NCBI RefSeq assembly: GCF_024170165.1
Contig: NZ_JALJXP010000001.1
Span: forward strand, 124,001-188,000
Direction of reading: 5' to 3'
Length of the DNA: 64,000 nucleotides
Source of the DNA: Pseudomonas nitroreducens
GTDB taxonomy: Bacteria > Pseudomonadota > Gammaproteobacteria > Pseudomonadales > Pseudomonadaceae
A program made the position numbers and the translations under genes. The notes below the pieces were generated by a model that was not told the origin of the DNA, made no database searches, and was given only the letters and a program-made list of their open reading frames with translations. Below, one piece after another: positions 29,011 to 37,128 of this stretch (position 1 is its first letter; each line of letters starts with the position of its first letter).

Positions 29011-29850
29011 TTACCTCCCCCGCAGCGAACGTTGCTTGCACACCCGGTCGAGCAGGATGGCGAGCAGGACGATGGCCAGACCGGCCTCGAAGCCGAGGGA
29101 AATGTCCGCGGTGTTGAGCGCGTTGACCACCGGCTTGCCGAGGCCATCAGCACCCACCAGCGCGGCGATAACCACCATCGACAGCGACAACATGATGCAT
29201 TGGGTGATCCCCGCGCCGATGCTCGGCATGGCATGCGGCAGCTCGATGCGCGTCAGCAGTTGCCAGCGCGAGCAGCCGAAGGCCTTGCCGGCGTCCATCA
29301 GTTCCGCCGGCACGTCCTGGATACCCAGGCAGGTCAGGCGGATGGGCGCGGCGATGGCGAAGATCACCGTGGAGATCAGACCCGGAACCACACCCAGGCC
29401 GAACAGGGTCAGGGTGGGGATCAGGTAGACGAAGGTGGGCACCGTCTGCATCAGGTCCAGCAGCGGCCTCAGCCCGGTGTAGAACCAGGGCTTGTGCGCC
29501 GCCAGGATGCCCAGCGGCACCCCGACGGCAATACACACCACCGTGGCGAAGATCACCTGCGCCAGGGTCTCCATGGTTTCCTGCCAGTACCCCAGGTTGA
29601 GGATCAGCAGCAGCGAGGCCAGGGCGAAGACGGCAAGGCCCCAGCTGCGCTGGATGTAGAACACCAGGAAGACCAGCAGCGCGATCAGCGCCAGCGGGTT
29701 GAACCAGAGCAGGCTGTTGGTGACGCCGTGGATGAGGAACTCGAGGGTGTCGGAAATCTTGTCGAACACCGACGCGCCATGTTGCGTGAGCCAGTCGACG
29801 AAGGCGGCGATATGCTCGCCCAGCGGTAACTTGTGGTCAGTCAGAAACAT
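29011..29850 (-). CDS. cbcW: Choline/betaine/carnitine ABC permease CbcW
   Basis: A 279-aa inner-membrane permease with about six or seven transmembrane segments and the BPD-transport EAA-type loop ELMDAGKAFGCSRWQLLTRIELPHAMPSI. It starts MFLTDHKLPLGEHIAAFVDW, as CbcW homologues do. It ends 5 bp before cbcV and follows the CbcX gene by 54 bp, forming one operon. It works with CbcV and exchangeable binding proteins for choline, betaine or carnitine. Confidence 0.94.
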   Translation of the reverse strand: MFLTDHKLPLGEHIAAFVDWLTQHGASVFDKISDTLEFLIHGVTNSLLWFNPLALIALLVFLVFYIQRSWGLAVFALASLLLILNLGYWQETMETLAQVIFATVVCIAVGVPLGILAAHKPWFYTGLRPLLDLMQTVPTFVYLIPTLTLFGLGVVPGLISTVIFAIAAPIRLTCLGIQDVPAELMDAGKAFGCSRWQLLTRIELPHAMPSIGAGITQCIMLSLSMVVIAALVGADGLGKPVVNALNTADISLGFEAGLAIVLLAILLDRVCKQRSLRGR

Positions 29851-29904
29851 AATGCGGGCCCATCAGAAGCTTGAGGAATCGGCCAACGGCAATGCTTTCG
29901 GCAC

Positions 29905-30846
29905 TTACTTAGCGAATGCCACCTTGGCTGCCGCCAAGGCCGGTTTGCCGTCACGGGTGGTCACGCCGGCGAGCCAGGCGTCGAGCAGTTCCGGATGGTC
30001 CTTCAACCAGGCTTTTGCCGCCTCTTCGGGCTTCTTGCCCCCGTTGAGCACGGCGTCCATGAGTTTGTTTTCCATGTCCAGGGTGAAGGTCAGGTTGGTC
30101 AGCAGCTTGCCGACGTTGGAGCATTCCTGGACATAACCCTTGCGCACGTTGGTGTAGATGGTCGCGCCGCCGTAGTTGGGGCCGAACACGTCGTCCCCGC
30201 CTTCGAGGTACTTCATCTTGAAGCGGGTGTTCATCGGGTGCGGTTCCCAGCCGAGGAACACGATCCACTGGTTGCGGCGGTCGGCGCGCCCGACCTGCGA
30301 GAGCATGCCGGCCTCGCTGGACTCCACCAGCTTGAACTTGCCCAGGCCGAACTGGTTCTTGTCCAGCATGCCCTGGACCAGGCGGTTGCCGTCGTTGCCC
30401 GGCTCGATGCCGTAGATCTTGCTGTCGAGCTTGTCGGCGAACTTGGCGATGTCGGCGAAGGACTTCAGCCCGCCGTCGTAGGCCGCCTGGGTGACGGCCA
30501 GGGTGTACTTGGCGCCCTCGAGGTTGGCTTTCACCGTCTCCACCGAGCCGTTGTCGGCGTAGGGCTTGATGTCGTTGGCCATGCTCGGCATCCAGTTGCC
30601 GAGGAAGACGTCGAGGTCCTTGTTCGCCAGCGACTTGTAGGTCACCGGCACGGAGAGCATGGTCACCTTGGTCTTGTAGCCAAGGGATTCGAGCACCTGT
30701 CGGGTAGTCGCGGTGGTCACGGTGATGTCGGTCCAGCCGACGTCGGAGAAACGTACCGTGCCGCACGAGTCAGGTTCAGCGGCCTGAACCGCCAGCGGTG
30801 CGCAAACGGACACAGCAGCCAGCAGCAAAGACTTGCAACCTTTCAT
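29905..30846 (-). CDS. cbcX: Choline-type binding protein CbcX, copy next to cbcW
   Basis: A 313-aa periplasmic protein with a signal peptide (MKGCKSLLLAAVSVCAPLAVQA-AE). The OpuAC/ChoX-type pattern follows: DVGWTDITVTTATTR, VFLGNWMPSMANDI, YGIEPGNDGN and VFLGWEPHPMN. The Trp residues of WTD, NWMPS and GWEPH form the expected aromatic cage for a trimethylammonium group. It is directly upstream of cbcW. A second, related binding-protein gene follows at 31088-32026, so which of the two is the choline-specific CbcX is not certain. Confidence 0.88.
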   Translation of the reverse strand: MKGCKSLLLAAVSVCAPLAVQAAEPDSCGTVRFSDVGWTDITVTTATTRQVLESLGYKTKVTMLSVPVTYKSLANKDLDVFLGNWMPSMANDIKPYADNGSVETVKANLEGAKYTLAVTQAAYDGGLKSFADIAKFADKLDSKIYGIEPGNDGNRLVQGMLDKNQFGLGKFKLVESSEAGMLSQVGRADRRNQWIVFLGWEPHPMNTRFKMKYLEGGDDVFGPNYGGATIYTNVRKGYVQECSNVGKLLTNLTFTLDMENKLMDAVLNGGKKPEEAAKAWLKDHPELLDAWLAGVTTRDGKPALAAAKVAFAK

Positions 30847-30996
30847 GAGCGTACTCCTCTGCGGGGTGGGGCGACGGCGCTGCGCGCATGGGGCGCGGCG
30901 GTCTGAAAATTATTGGTGGGACCTCAGGCACAGGTCCTTTTGTTGTCATTTCGTAAACGATCATGGAGCAGGAAAATTTCGTCGCCTACCGGGTGG

Positions 30997-31051
30997 GTCG
31001 CATCCAGTGCAGGCGAAGTCGTATTCAGCACCTGGCATGTCGCATCCAGTG
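30997..31051. repeat. 13-bp direct repeat between the two binding-protein genes
   Basis: GTCGCATCCAGTG occurs at 30997-31009 and 31039-31051, 42 bp (about four helical turns) apart, in the 241-bp gap upstream of the cbcX copy. The spacing would suit an activator with two half-sites, such as an AraC-type regulator like GbdR. Inference only. Confidence 0.4.
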
Positions 31052-31087
31052 GAAAGGCCCGGTTCCAGCGACTTGCAGAGGCCCGGA

Positions 31088-32026
31088 TCATTCCATGGCG
31101 GCGGTTTTCTGGCCCCCTGGCACCGCGCCCGATGTGCTGGGAGCGACACCCTGCAGCCAGCCGTCGAGTACCTGCGGGTTGGCCTTCAGCCAACTCTTGG
31201 CGGCCTGGCGGGGATTGCGTCGCTCGTTGAGCACCGCATCCATCAGCTGGTTCTCCATCGCCAGGTCGAATTTCAGGTTCTTCAGCAGCCGCGCGACATT
31301 GGGGCACTCCTGAAGATAGCCTGCTCTGACGTTGGTGAAGACCGTCGCACCGCCATAGTTGGGACCGAAGTAGGAATCCCCTCCCTCCAGATAGTTCATT
31401 TGGATTCGGGTATTCATCGGGTGGGGTTCCCAGCCCAGGAACACGATGGGTTGCTTCAAGGCCCCGGCTCGCTTGACGTAGGCCAGCATGTCGGCCTCGC
31501 TGGATTCCACCAGTTTGAAGTCGCCCAGGCCGAAGGCTTTTTCCTTGATCATCTTCTGGATCAGCTGGTTGCCGTCGTTGCCCGGCTCGATGCCGTAGAT
31601 TCGCCCGCCCAGCTGCTCCTTGAATTTTGCGATATCGGCAAAAGTCTTCAGGCCCGCCTCATAGGCATAGCGCGGCACCGCCAGGGTGTACTTGGCGCCT
31701 TCGAGGTTGGCACCCATGGTTTCCACCTGGCCCTTGTCGGCGAAGGGCTTGAGGTCGTTGGCCATGCTCGGCATCCAGTTGCCGAGGAACACGTCGATCT
31801 TCTTCTCCGACATCGCCTTGTAGGTGTCCGGCACCGACAGCCGCACCACCTGCGTGCGGTAGCCCTGGTGGCTGAGCACCAGGCGGGTCACCGCGGTGGT
31901 CACGGTGATGTCGGTCCAGCCGACATCGGCGAAGCGCACCACGGCGCAGGATTCGGGTTCGGCGGCGCGCACGACGCCCGGAAGTACCACGGATAACGCC
32001 AACAGCGACGACACAAGACTCTTCAT
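31088..32026 (-). CDS. Second choline/betaine-type binding protein (CbcX paralogue)
   Basis: A 312-aa paralogue of the neighbouring CbcX: signal peptide MKSLVSSLLALSVVLPGVVRA, then ADVGWTDITVTTAVTR, VFLGNWMPSMANDL, YGIEPGNDGN and VFLGWEPHPMN. All cage Trp residues are kept. I used the ATG at 32026; the longer frame to 32320 has no ribosome site. It lies between sdaB (divergent) and the cbcX copy, probably in its own transcription unit because the 241-bp gap downstream looks promoter-like. Substrate could be choline, betaine or a related quaternary amine. Confidence 0.85.
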   Translation of the reverse strand: MKSLVSSLLALSVVLPGVVRAAEPESCAVVRFADVGWTDITVTTAVTRLVLSHQGYRTQVVRLSVPDTYKAMSEKKIDVFLGNWMPSMANDLKPFADKGQVETMGANLEGAKYTLAVPRYAYEAGLKTFADIAKFKEQLGGRIYGIEPGNDGNQLIQKMIKEKAFGLGDFKLVESSEADMLAYVKRAGALKQPIVFLGWEPHPMNTRIQMNYLEGGDSYFGPNYGGATVFTNVRAGYLQECPNVARLLKNLKFDLAMENQLMDAVLNERRNPRQAAKSWLKANPQVLDGWLQGVAPSTSGAVPGGQKTAAME

Positions 32027-32360
32027 GAGACCAGCCTCTGACTGCGGAGAATGGGGGTGGATACGGGCGAACGCGGCCGTTCGTCGGTGGCGGATCATGG
32101 AACAGCGAAGCCGCCTGCGCCTATCGACCGGTCGTGGTTCGCGGCGCTCGCGTCGTAAAGAGGCAAGCTTTCGTCGGCGCCGGAACAGGTGACTGCGCAC
32201 CCCGCACAGGAGGGGCGCGCCAGCGGCGTTATTGGATACGGCCGCGTCGCCGATGGACGCAGCCGGCGCCGGACTTGGGTCGATGATGGCCGGGCATCGC
32301 GGGCACAGGGACGTGCCCATCCCCCCTTTTCATGGACGTGCAGCTCGACCGGAGTCCGGC
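32027..32360. other. Divergent intergenic region between the binding-protein gene and sdaB
   Basis: A 334-bp stretch without a supported gene. It must carry the divergent promoters, probably GbdR-controlled by analogy with P. aeruginosa, but I could not point to a convincing -10/-35 pair or operator. Confidence 0.4.
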
Positions 32361-33737
32361 ATGGCAATCAGTGTGTTCGACCTGTTCAAGATCGGTATCG
32401 GCCCTTCCAGTTCGCACACGGTCGGCCCCATGCGCGCTGCCGCGCTGTTCGTCGGCGCCCTGCGCGAACGGCAGATGCTCGAACGCACCAGCCGCGTGGA
32501 GGTGCGCCTGTACGGCTCGCTGTCCGCCACCGGCGTCGGCCACGGCACCGACCGCGCAGTGATCATGGGCCTGATGGGCGAATGGCCGGACCGCATCGAC
32601 CCCAGCCAGATCGAACCGCGCATGGCGCAGCTGCGCAGCAGCGGCGAACTGCGGCTGGCCGGCAGCCGGGCGATCCCCTTCGACTGGGTCCGCGACATGC
32701 GCCTGCTCGAAGAGAACCTGCCCTACCACCCCAACGCCATGCGCCTGACCGCCATCGAAGACGATCACGTGCTGCACAGCGACACCTACTACTCCATCGG
32801 CGGCGGCTTCGTGGTCGACGAGGAACAGGCAGCCTCCGGCAGCCTCGACACCGACAACACCGTACTGCCCTACGACTTCGCCAGCGCCGCCGAACTGCTC
32901 ATGCTCTGCCGCCGCCACAACCTGCGCGTGTCCGAGCTGATGATGGCCAACGAGCGCATGTGGCGCAGCGAAACCGACATCCGCGAGGGCCTCAGGAGCA
33001 TCTGGCAGGCCATGCGCGACTGCGTGGAAAACGGCCTGCGCCACGAAGGCATCCTCCCCGGCGGGCTCAACGTGCAACGCCGCGCCGCGCGCCTGCACCG
33101 CAACCTGCAGGAAATCGGCAAGCCCAACGTCATCGGCTCGACGCTCTCGGCGATGGAATGGGTCAACCTCTTCGCCCTCGCGGTGAACGAGGAAAACGCC
33201 GCCGGCGGGCGCATGGTCACCGCGCCCACCAACGGCGCGGCCGGCATCATCCCGGCGGTGCTGCACTACTACATGCGCTTCAACCCCGACGCCAGCGACG
33301 ACGACGTCACCAACTACCTGCTGGCCGCCGCCGCGGTCGGCATCCTGTGCAAGAAGAACGCTTCCATCTCCGGCGCCGAAGTCGGCTGCCAGGGCGAAGT
33401 CGGCTCCGCCTGCGCCATGGCCGCGGCGGGCCTCGCCGAAGTGCTCGGCGCCTCCCCCGAACAGGTGGAGAACGCCGCCGAGATCGGCCTGGAACACAAC
33501 CTGGGCCTGACCTGCGACCCGGTCGGCGGCCTCGTCCAGGTGCCCTGCATCGAACGCAACGCCATCGCCGCGGTGAAGGCCATCAACGCCGCACAGATGG
33601 CCCTGCGCGGCGATGGCCAGCACTTCATCAGCCTCGACCAGGTGATCCGCACCATGCGCAACACCGGCGCCGACATGCACGACAAGTACAAGGAAACCTC
33701 GCGCGGCGGCTTGGCCGTCAGCATCATCGAGTGCTGA
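32361..33737 (+). CDS. sdaB: L-serine ammonia-lyase (serine dehydratase)
   Basis: A 458-aa iron-sulfur L-serine dehydratase that converts serine to pyruvate and ammonia. Both domains are present: the N-terminal beta domain ([19 protein letters not shown]) and the C-terminal alpha domain with [15 protein letters not shown]. Cluster cysteines lie in [13 protein letters not shown] and [14 protein letters not shown]. Start at 32361 with GGAG upstream; frames extending further upstream lack support. Placed between the choline transporter and gbdR, it would use the serine produced when sarcosine and glycine from betaine are processed. It is followed by a terminator at 33929-33960. Confidence 0.95.
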   Translation: MAISVFDLFKIGIGPSSSHTVGPMRAAALFVGALRERQMLERTSRVEVRLYGSLSATGVGHGTDRAVIMGLMGEWPDRIDPSQIEPRMAQLRSSGELRLAGSRAIPFDWVRDMRLLEENLPYHPNAMRLTAIEDDHVLHSDTYYSIGGGFVVDEEQAASGSLDTDNTVLPYDFASAAELLMLCRRHNLRVSELMMANERMWRSETDIREGLRSIWQAMRDCVENGLRHEGILPGGLNVQRRAARLHRNLQEIGKPNVIGSTLSAMEWVNLFALAVNEENAAGGRMVTAPTNGAAGIIPAVLHYYMRFNPDASDDDVTNYLLAAAAVGILCKKNASISGAEVGCQGEVGSACAMAAAGLAEVLGASPEQVENAAEIGLEHNLGLTCDPVGGLVQVPCIERNAIAAVKAINAAQMALRGDGQHFISLDQVIRTMRNTGADMHDKYKETSRGGLAVSIIEC

Positions 33738-33928
33738 CCCTCAATCGACCACGCCAGCCCCGGCGCGCCCCCTGATGGCGCAAGCGGTACGCCCGTCCCG
33801 ACCAGACAGCGGGCGTTACCGTTCCGGGCACAGCACCACCAGCCCCGTGACCGGTGAGTGCTACCAAAAACCCCAGGCCACGATCCATGCGTATTTGCGA
33901 CCTGCGAGGCGTCGCAATCCAGGCCTGC

Positions 33929-33960
33929 AAAAACGGCATTCCCATGCCGTTTTCTTTTTT
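33929..33960 (+). terminator. Rho-independent terminator of sdaB
   Basis: AAACGGCAT / ATGCCGTTT stem with TCCC loop followed by TTCTTTTTT. It sits about 190 bp after the sdaB stop. The rest of the 33738-34119 gap holds no gene. Confidence 0.8.
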
Positions 33961-34085
33961 AGTTGAACGCCCATTCAACCTAGGCACGGCATTTGCCTTG
34001 TCATAGGCAGCGAGAACAGAGGAGCCGCCCGGGCCAACCCCGAGGCCGACTCCCGAACAGAACAACAAGCATAAGAAACGCCTCC

Positions 34086-34118
34086 CGTGAGGCGACTGTG
34101 ACTAGCGTGAGGTGACTG
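34086..34118 (+). repeat. Direct repeat covering the gbdR ribosome site
   Basis: CGTGAGGCGACTG (34086-34098) and CGTGAGGTGACTG (34106-34118) are near-identical and 20 bp apart. The second copy contains the likely Shine-Dalgarno GAGGTGA just before the ATG at 34120. It could be an operator pair or a duplicated leader. Confidence 0.45.
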
Positions 34119-34119
34119 A

Positions 34120-35226
34120 ATGAACGCGTTCAACCCCGGAGTTCCCCCGCAAAACCGAGCTCCGCAGTCCATCGGCTTCCTGCTGCTGGACAACTTCACC
34201 CTGATCTCCCTGGCCTCGGCGGTGGAACCGCTGCGCATGGCCAACCAGCTCTCCGGACGCGAACTCTACCGCTGGCACACCCTGAGCCTCGACGGCCGCC
34301 AGGTCTGGGCCAGCGACGGCCTGCAGATAACCCCCGACGCAGCCTGCGACAGCGCCCCGCAGATGGACACGCTGATCGTGGTCGGCGGCGTCGGCATCCA
34401 GCGCAGCGTCACCCGCGAACACACCACCTTCCTCCAGGCCCAGGCGCGCCTGGGTCGCAAGCTCGGCGCCGTGTGCACCGGCAGCTGGGCCCTGGCCCGC
34501 GCCGGCCTGCTCGACGGCTATGACTGCTCGGTGCACTGGGAATGCCTGGCCGCCATGCAGGAAGCCTTCCCCCGCGTGGCCATGAGCACCCGCCTGTTCT
34601 CCATCGACCGCAACCGCTTCACCTCCTCCGGCGGCACCGCGCCGATGGACATGATGCTGCACCTGATCGGCCGCGAGCACGGCCGCGAACTCTCGGCGGC
34701 GATCTCCGAGATGTTCATCTACGAGCGCATCCGCAACGAGCAGGACCACCAGCGCGTGCCACTCAAGCACATGCTCGGCACCAACCAGCCCAAGCTGCAG
34801 GAAATCGTCGCGCTGATGGAAGCCAACCTCGAGGAGCCCATCGACCTCGACGAACTGGCCGTCTACGTCAACGTCTCGCGCCGCCAGCTCGAGCGCCTGT
34901 TCCAGAAGTACCTGCACTGCTCGCCGTCGCGCTACTACCTGAAACTGCGCCTGATCCGCGCGCGCCAGCTGCTCAAGCAGACCTCGATGTCGATCATCGA
35001 AGTCGCCTCGGTCTGCGGCTTCGTCTCCACCCCGCACTTCTCCAAGTGCTACCGCGAATACTTCGGCATCCCGCCGCGCGACGAGCGCCAGGGCCAGCCG
35101 ATCGGCCAGCCGGTCATGGTCATGCCCATCCCGCAGGACCTCGCCCTCATGCCCAACTCCTCGGCCATCTCCGCGCTCAGCCAGGCCCAGGGCGAATCCA
35201 CCTTCGCCAGCGTGCGCGTGCTCTGA
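34120..35226 (+). CDS. gbdR: AraC-family activator GbdR (betaine/dimethylglycine-responsive)
   Basis: A 368-aa regulator. The N-terminal DJ-1/PfpI-like glutamine-amidotransferase domain (SIGFLLLDNFTLISLASAVEPLRMANQL, in parts; GAVCTGSWALARAGLLDG) is the ligand-sensing part. The C-terminal AraC helix-turn-helix (ELAVYVNVSRRQLERLFQKYL ... VASVCGFVSTPHFSKCYREYFGI, in parts) follows. In P. aeruginosa GbdR senses glycine betaine and dimethylglycine and activates choline uptake and catabolism genes, including cbcXWV and sdaB. The location next to sdaB matches. It resembles the CdhR homologue at the window end. Confidence 0.94.
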   Translation: MNAFNPGVPPQNRAPQSIGFLLLDNFTLISLASAVEPLRMANQLSGRELYRWHTLSLDGRQVWASDGLQITPDAACDSAPQMDTLIVVGGVGIQRSVTREHTTFLQAQARLGRKLGAVCTGSWALARAGLLDGYDCSVHWECLAAMQEAFPRVAMSTRLFSIDRNRFTSSGGTAPMDMMLHLIGREHGRELSAAISEMFIYERIRNEQDHQRVPLKHMLGTNQPKLQEIVALMEANLEEPIDLDELAVYVNVSRRQLERLFQKYLHCSPSRYYLKLRLIRARQLLKQTSMSIIEVASVCGFVSTPHFSKCYREYFGIPPRDERQGQPIGQPVMVMPIPQDLALMPNSSAISALSQAQGESTFASVRVL

Positions 35227-35239
35227 CGCCACGCCGTCC

Positions 35240-35337
35240 CCTCGCACCGTACACCCCCTCTCCCACTGGGAGAGGGGGTCGTTGCAGGAGCGGGCCATGC
35301 CCGCGACCGCGCCCATGGGGCGCTCCTGCAGGTTGCC
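35240..35337. repeat. Intergenic palindromes after gbdR
   Basis: CCCCCTCTCCC...GGGAGAGGGGG (35255-35279) and a GCAGGAGCGGGCCATGCCCGCGA type pair (35284-35335). No T-tract, so not a clear terminator. Confidence 0.6.
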
Positions 35338-35339
35338 CC

Positions 35340-35738
35340 TCAGCGCACCAGACTCAGCTGCCACGACACCCCGAACCTGTCGCTCACCCAGCCAAAGCGC
35401 GGGCTGAAGCCGTAGTCGCCCAACGGCATATACACGCGCCCACCCTCCGCCAGCACCGCGAAAATCCGCTCCAGCACCTCCCCCGACTCGACCTCCACGA
35501 AGATCGAACTGGACGGCGTGAAATCGAAGTCATGCTTCACCGGGCTGTCCGAACACAGGAATGCCTGCCCGCACACCTCGAACCGCGCCACCTTGATCGT
35601 CCCCTCCGGCCCCGGCTCCCCGGCGCCATAGCGCTCCACGTGCACCACGCGGGAGTTGGGAAAAGTAGCGAGATACAAATCCAGCGCCGCCTGCGCGACG
35701 CCGCCCTGGAACATGAGGAAGGGAGTGGCTGTAGTCAT
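35340..35738 (-). CDS. VOC/PhnB-like protein
   Basis: A 132-aa protein of the glyoxalase/bleomycin-resistance (VOC) superfamily, PhnB / 3-demethylubiquinone-methyltransferase-like subgroup. Seen: TPFLMFQGGVAQAALDLYLATFPNS, in parts, then FLCSDSPVKHDFDFTPSSSIFVEV and YGFSPRFGWVSDRFGVSWQLSL. Small cytosolic protein; function in this subgroup is mostly unknown. It is convergent with gbdR and divergent from the MqsRA module. Start at 35738 follows an AGGAGAGCC site. Confidence 0.85.
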   Translation of the reverse strand: MTTATPFLMFQGGVAQAALDLYLATFPNSRVVHVERYGAGEPGPEGTIKVARFEVCGQAFLCSDSPVKHDFDFTPSSSIFVEVESGEVLERIFAVLAEGGRVYMPLGDYGFSPRFGWVSDRFGVSWQLSLVR

Positions 35739-35817
35739 GACGGCTCTCCTGCGAAGGGAAGGGGCCAGTCTAGGACATCGGTAAGGTGATTCCGAAACGA
35801 CCGGATTGCCGTGGCTG

Positions 35818-35840
35818 AAATTAACCTATAAGGTTAATTT
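35818..35840. promoter_or_regulatory. mqsRA operator palindrome (MqsA binding site)
   Basis: Perfect 10-bp arms AAATTAACCT and AGGTTAATTT around ATA, 7 bp upstream of mqsR. Its core AACCT...AGGTT is the known MqsA recognition motif, so autorepression of the module is likely. Confidence 0.85.
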
Positions 35841-35846
35841 CGTTCG

Positions 35847-36146
35847 ATGGAAAAGCGCACGCCTCACCACAAGCTTCCGCTGATCAGGCTCGCCATTGCC
35901 GGGCGGCGATATCGCTTCACCCGCGTGGCACTGGAAGGCGCCCTCGAACTGGGGCTGGAGTCCACAGAACAGGTCCTGGCGGTCATTACCGGCCTAACCT
36001 CGGCGGACTTCTACAAGAGCATGACCACCTACGCCGACCACAGCATCTGGCAGGACGTCTATCACCCGTGGGTGAACGGCCAACGGGCGTACGTAAAGCT
36101 CACCCTGCAGGGCGACTTGCTCATCGTTTCATTCAAGGAGAAGTGA
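35847..36146 (+). CDS. mqsR: MqsR-type mRNA interferase toxin
   Basis: A 99-aa toxin of the MqsR family (RelE/BECR-fold endoribonucleases; E. coli MqsR cleaves mRNA mainly at GCU). Characteristic segments are present: KLPLIRLAIAGRRYRFTRVALEGA, in parts, GLTSADFYKSMTTYADHSIWQDVYHP and YVKLTLQGDLLIVSFKEK. It precedes its antitoxin gene by 2 bp, the reverse of the usual antitoxin-first order but normal for mqsRA. An MqsA operator sits directly upstream. It borders the CDI island on its left side. Confidence 0.93.
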   Translation: MEKRTPHHKLPLIRLAIAGRRYRFTRVALEGALELGLESTEQVLAVITGLTSADFYKSMTTYADHSIWQDVYHPWVNGQRAYVKLTLQGDLLIVSFKEK

Positions 36147-36148
36147 CC

Positions 36149-36553
36149 ATGCTATGTCCGGTCTGCGGCCAGGCCGACCTGGTCCACGCCATCCGCGACT
36201 TGCCCTACACGTACAAGGGGCAGCTCACCACCATCCCCCAGGTCGGGGCTGACTGGTGCGACGCCTGCGGCGAGTCCATCACCGGGCCAACCGAGAGCGA
36301 GCGTGTCATGCAGGCCATGGCCGAGCATCGCCGCCAGGTGAATCAGGCAGCCGGCCACCAGACGCTGATCCGCGAAGTCCGCAAGGAACTCCTGCACCTG
36401 TCCCAGCGTGAAGCGGGAGAGCTGTTCGGTGGCGGCCCGAACGCTTTCAGCCGTTACGAACGTGGCGAAACCGAGCCTCCGGTCGCTCTGGTCAAATTGT
36501 TCGGCATCCTCAAGACGCACCCCGAGCTAGCGGAGGAAGTGCGCCAGGAATAA
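36149..36553 (+). CDS. mqsA: MqsA-type antitoxin and autorepressor
   Basis: A 134-aa antitoxin. The N-terminal zinc domain has two CxxC pairs, CPVCGQ and CDACGE, and binds and neutralises MqsR. The C-terminal HTH_3 domain (LLHLSQREAGELFGGGPNAFSRYERGETEPP, in parts) binds the palindrome upstream of mqsR. Start at 36149 with AAGGAG; the longer frame to 36068 overlaps the toxin and is not used. The gene ends 8 bp before the first copy of the cassette-array repeat, so the array begins immediately downstream. Confidence 0.94.
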   Translation: MLCPVCGQADLVHAIRDLPYTYKGQLTTIPQVGADWCDACGESITGPTESERVMQAMAEHRRQVNQAAGHQTLIREVRKELLHLSQREAGELFGGGPNAFSRYERGETEPPVALVKLFGILKTHPELAEEVRQE

Positions 36554-36561
36554 GCGAAGTG

Positions 36562-36645
36562 AAAAAGGGGACAGATTTATTTTCTGTACTCTAATCCCGA
36601 CTCGCCAGCCAGTTTTAGAGTAGAAAAATAAATCTGTCCTCTTTT
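36562..36645. repeat. GGGGACAGATTTATTT palindromic repeat, copy 1
   Basis: Left arm AAAAAGGGGACAGATTTATTT, centre CTCTAATCCCGACTCGCC, right arm TTTAGAGTAGAAAAATAAATC and its continuation. The ends are complementary, giving one long hairpin. It lies between mqsA and the 107-aa gene. Confidence 0.9.
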
Positions 36646-36665
36646 CGCTGAGTCTTTTCCGGTGT

Positions 36666-36989
36666 CTAATCAACCGAGAATGATGAGAAATAAAATGAAA
36701 GCTTTTTATCTTCAATATCGCTCAGTTGATAACGCATCCTATCAAATCCAGAATTCAATTTATCCACGCGCATATGCATCAACTGGGTCAGTCCGCCACC
36801 AAAATCACGGGCCGTAAATTGGCTGACATCAGAGAATCTGATACGCACAACATTAGCCCCTATTCTTTCAGAGTCCGATATTGATAAATATAAATCATAG
36901 GCCATCCTATCATCACTCATGCCAATACTAATTTCATTCAAGCAGTTGTGAGCAATAAGAATTTCATTCAATTCCACAATTTTATTCAT
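36666..36989 (-). CDS. Small AT-rich gene, probable orphan CDI immunity protein
   Basis: A 107-aa acidic, cytosolic-looking protein (MNKIVELNEILIAHNCLNEI..., ending FYFSSFSVD) with no signal peptide and no domain I recognise. It is clearly lower in GC than the core genes around it. Start ATG at 36989 with GGAAGGAG upstream. It is flanked by repeat copies 1 and 2 and oriented with the CDI genes, like its neighbours, which are immunity-like. The 40 bp between repeat 2 and the start could encode a toxin C-terminus. Immunity function is inferred from context. Confidence 0.6.
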   Translation of the reverse strand: MNKIVELNEILIAHNCLNEISIGMSDDRMAYDLYLSISDSERIGANVVRIRFSDVSQFTARDFGGGLTQLMHMRVDKLNSGFDRMRYQLSDIEDKKLSFYFSSFSVD

Positions 36990-37032
36990 TATTTATTCGC
37001 GTCTCCTTCCCATTTGAACCATAGCCGTAAGG
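36982..37032 (-). pseudogene. Possible toxin C-terminal remnant upstream of the 107-aa gene
   Basis: Between repeat copy 2 and the 107-aa gene one frame reads YGYGSNGKETRINNE then stop, overlapping the immunity start by 8 nt. Another frame reads LRLWFKWEGDANK and ends as TAATG. Either would be a toxin tail cut off by the repeat. Short, so tentative. Confidence 0.35.
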
Positions 37033-37114
37033 AAAAAGGGGACAGATTTATTTTCTTCACTCTAATCCTGACCCGCTAGATCGTTTTAGAGTAGAAAAAT
37101 AAATCCACCCCTTC
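37033..37114. repeat. GGGGACAGATTTATTT palindromic repeat, copy 2
   Basis: Same architecture as copy 1; right arm partly degenerate (AAATCCACCCC). Separates the 107-aa and 98-aa genes. Confidence 0.88.
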
Positions 37115-37128
37115 CTCCGTCCACTTCT

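Noticed and set aside
32232..32360. Upstream extension of sdaB
   Set aside because: No ribosome site and no family similarity; the family begins with [14 protein letters not shown].
36068..36553. Longer start for mqsA at 36068
   Set aside because: It overlaps most of the end of mqsR and lacks a ribosome site; the ATG at 36149 has AAGGAG and starts at the zinc domain.
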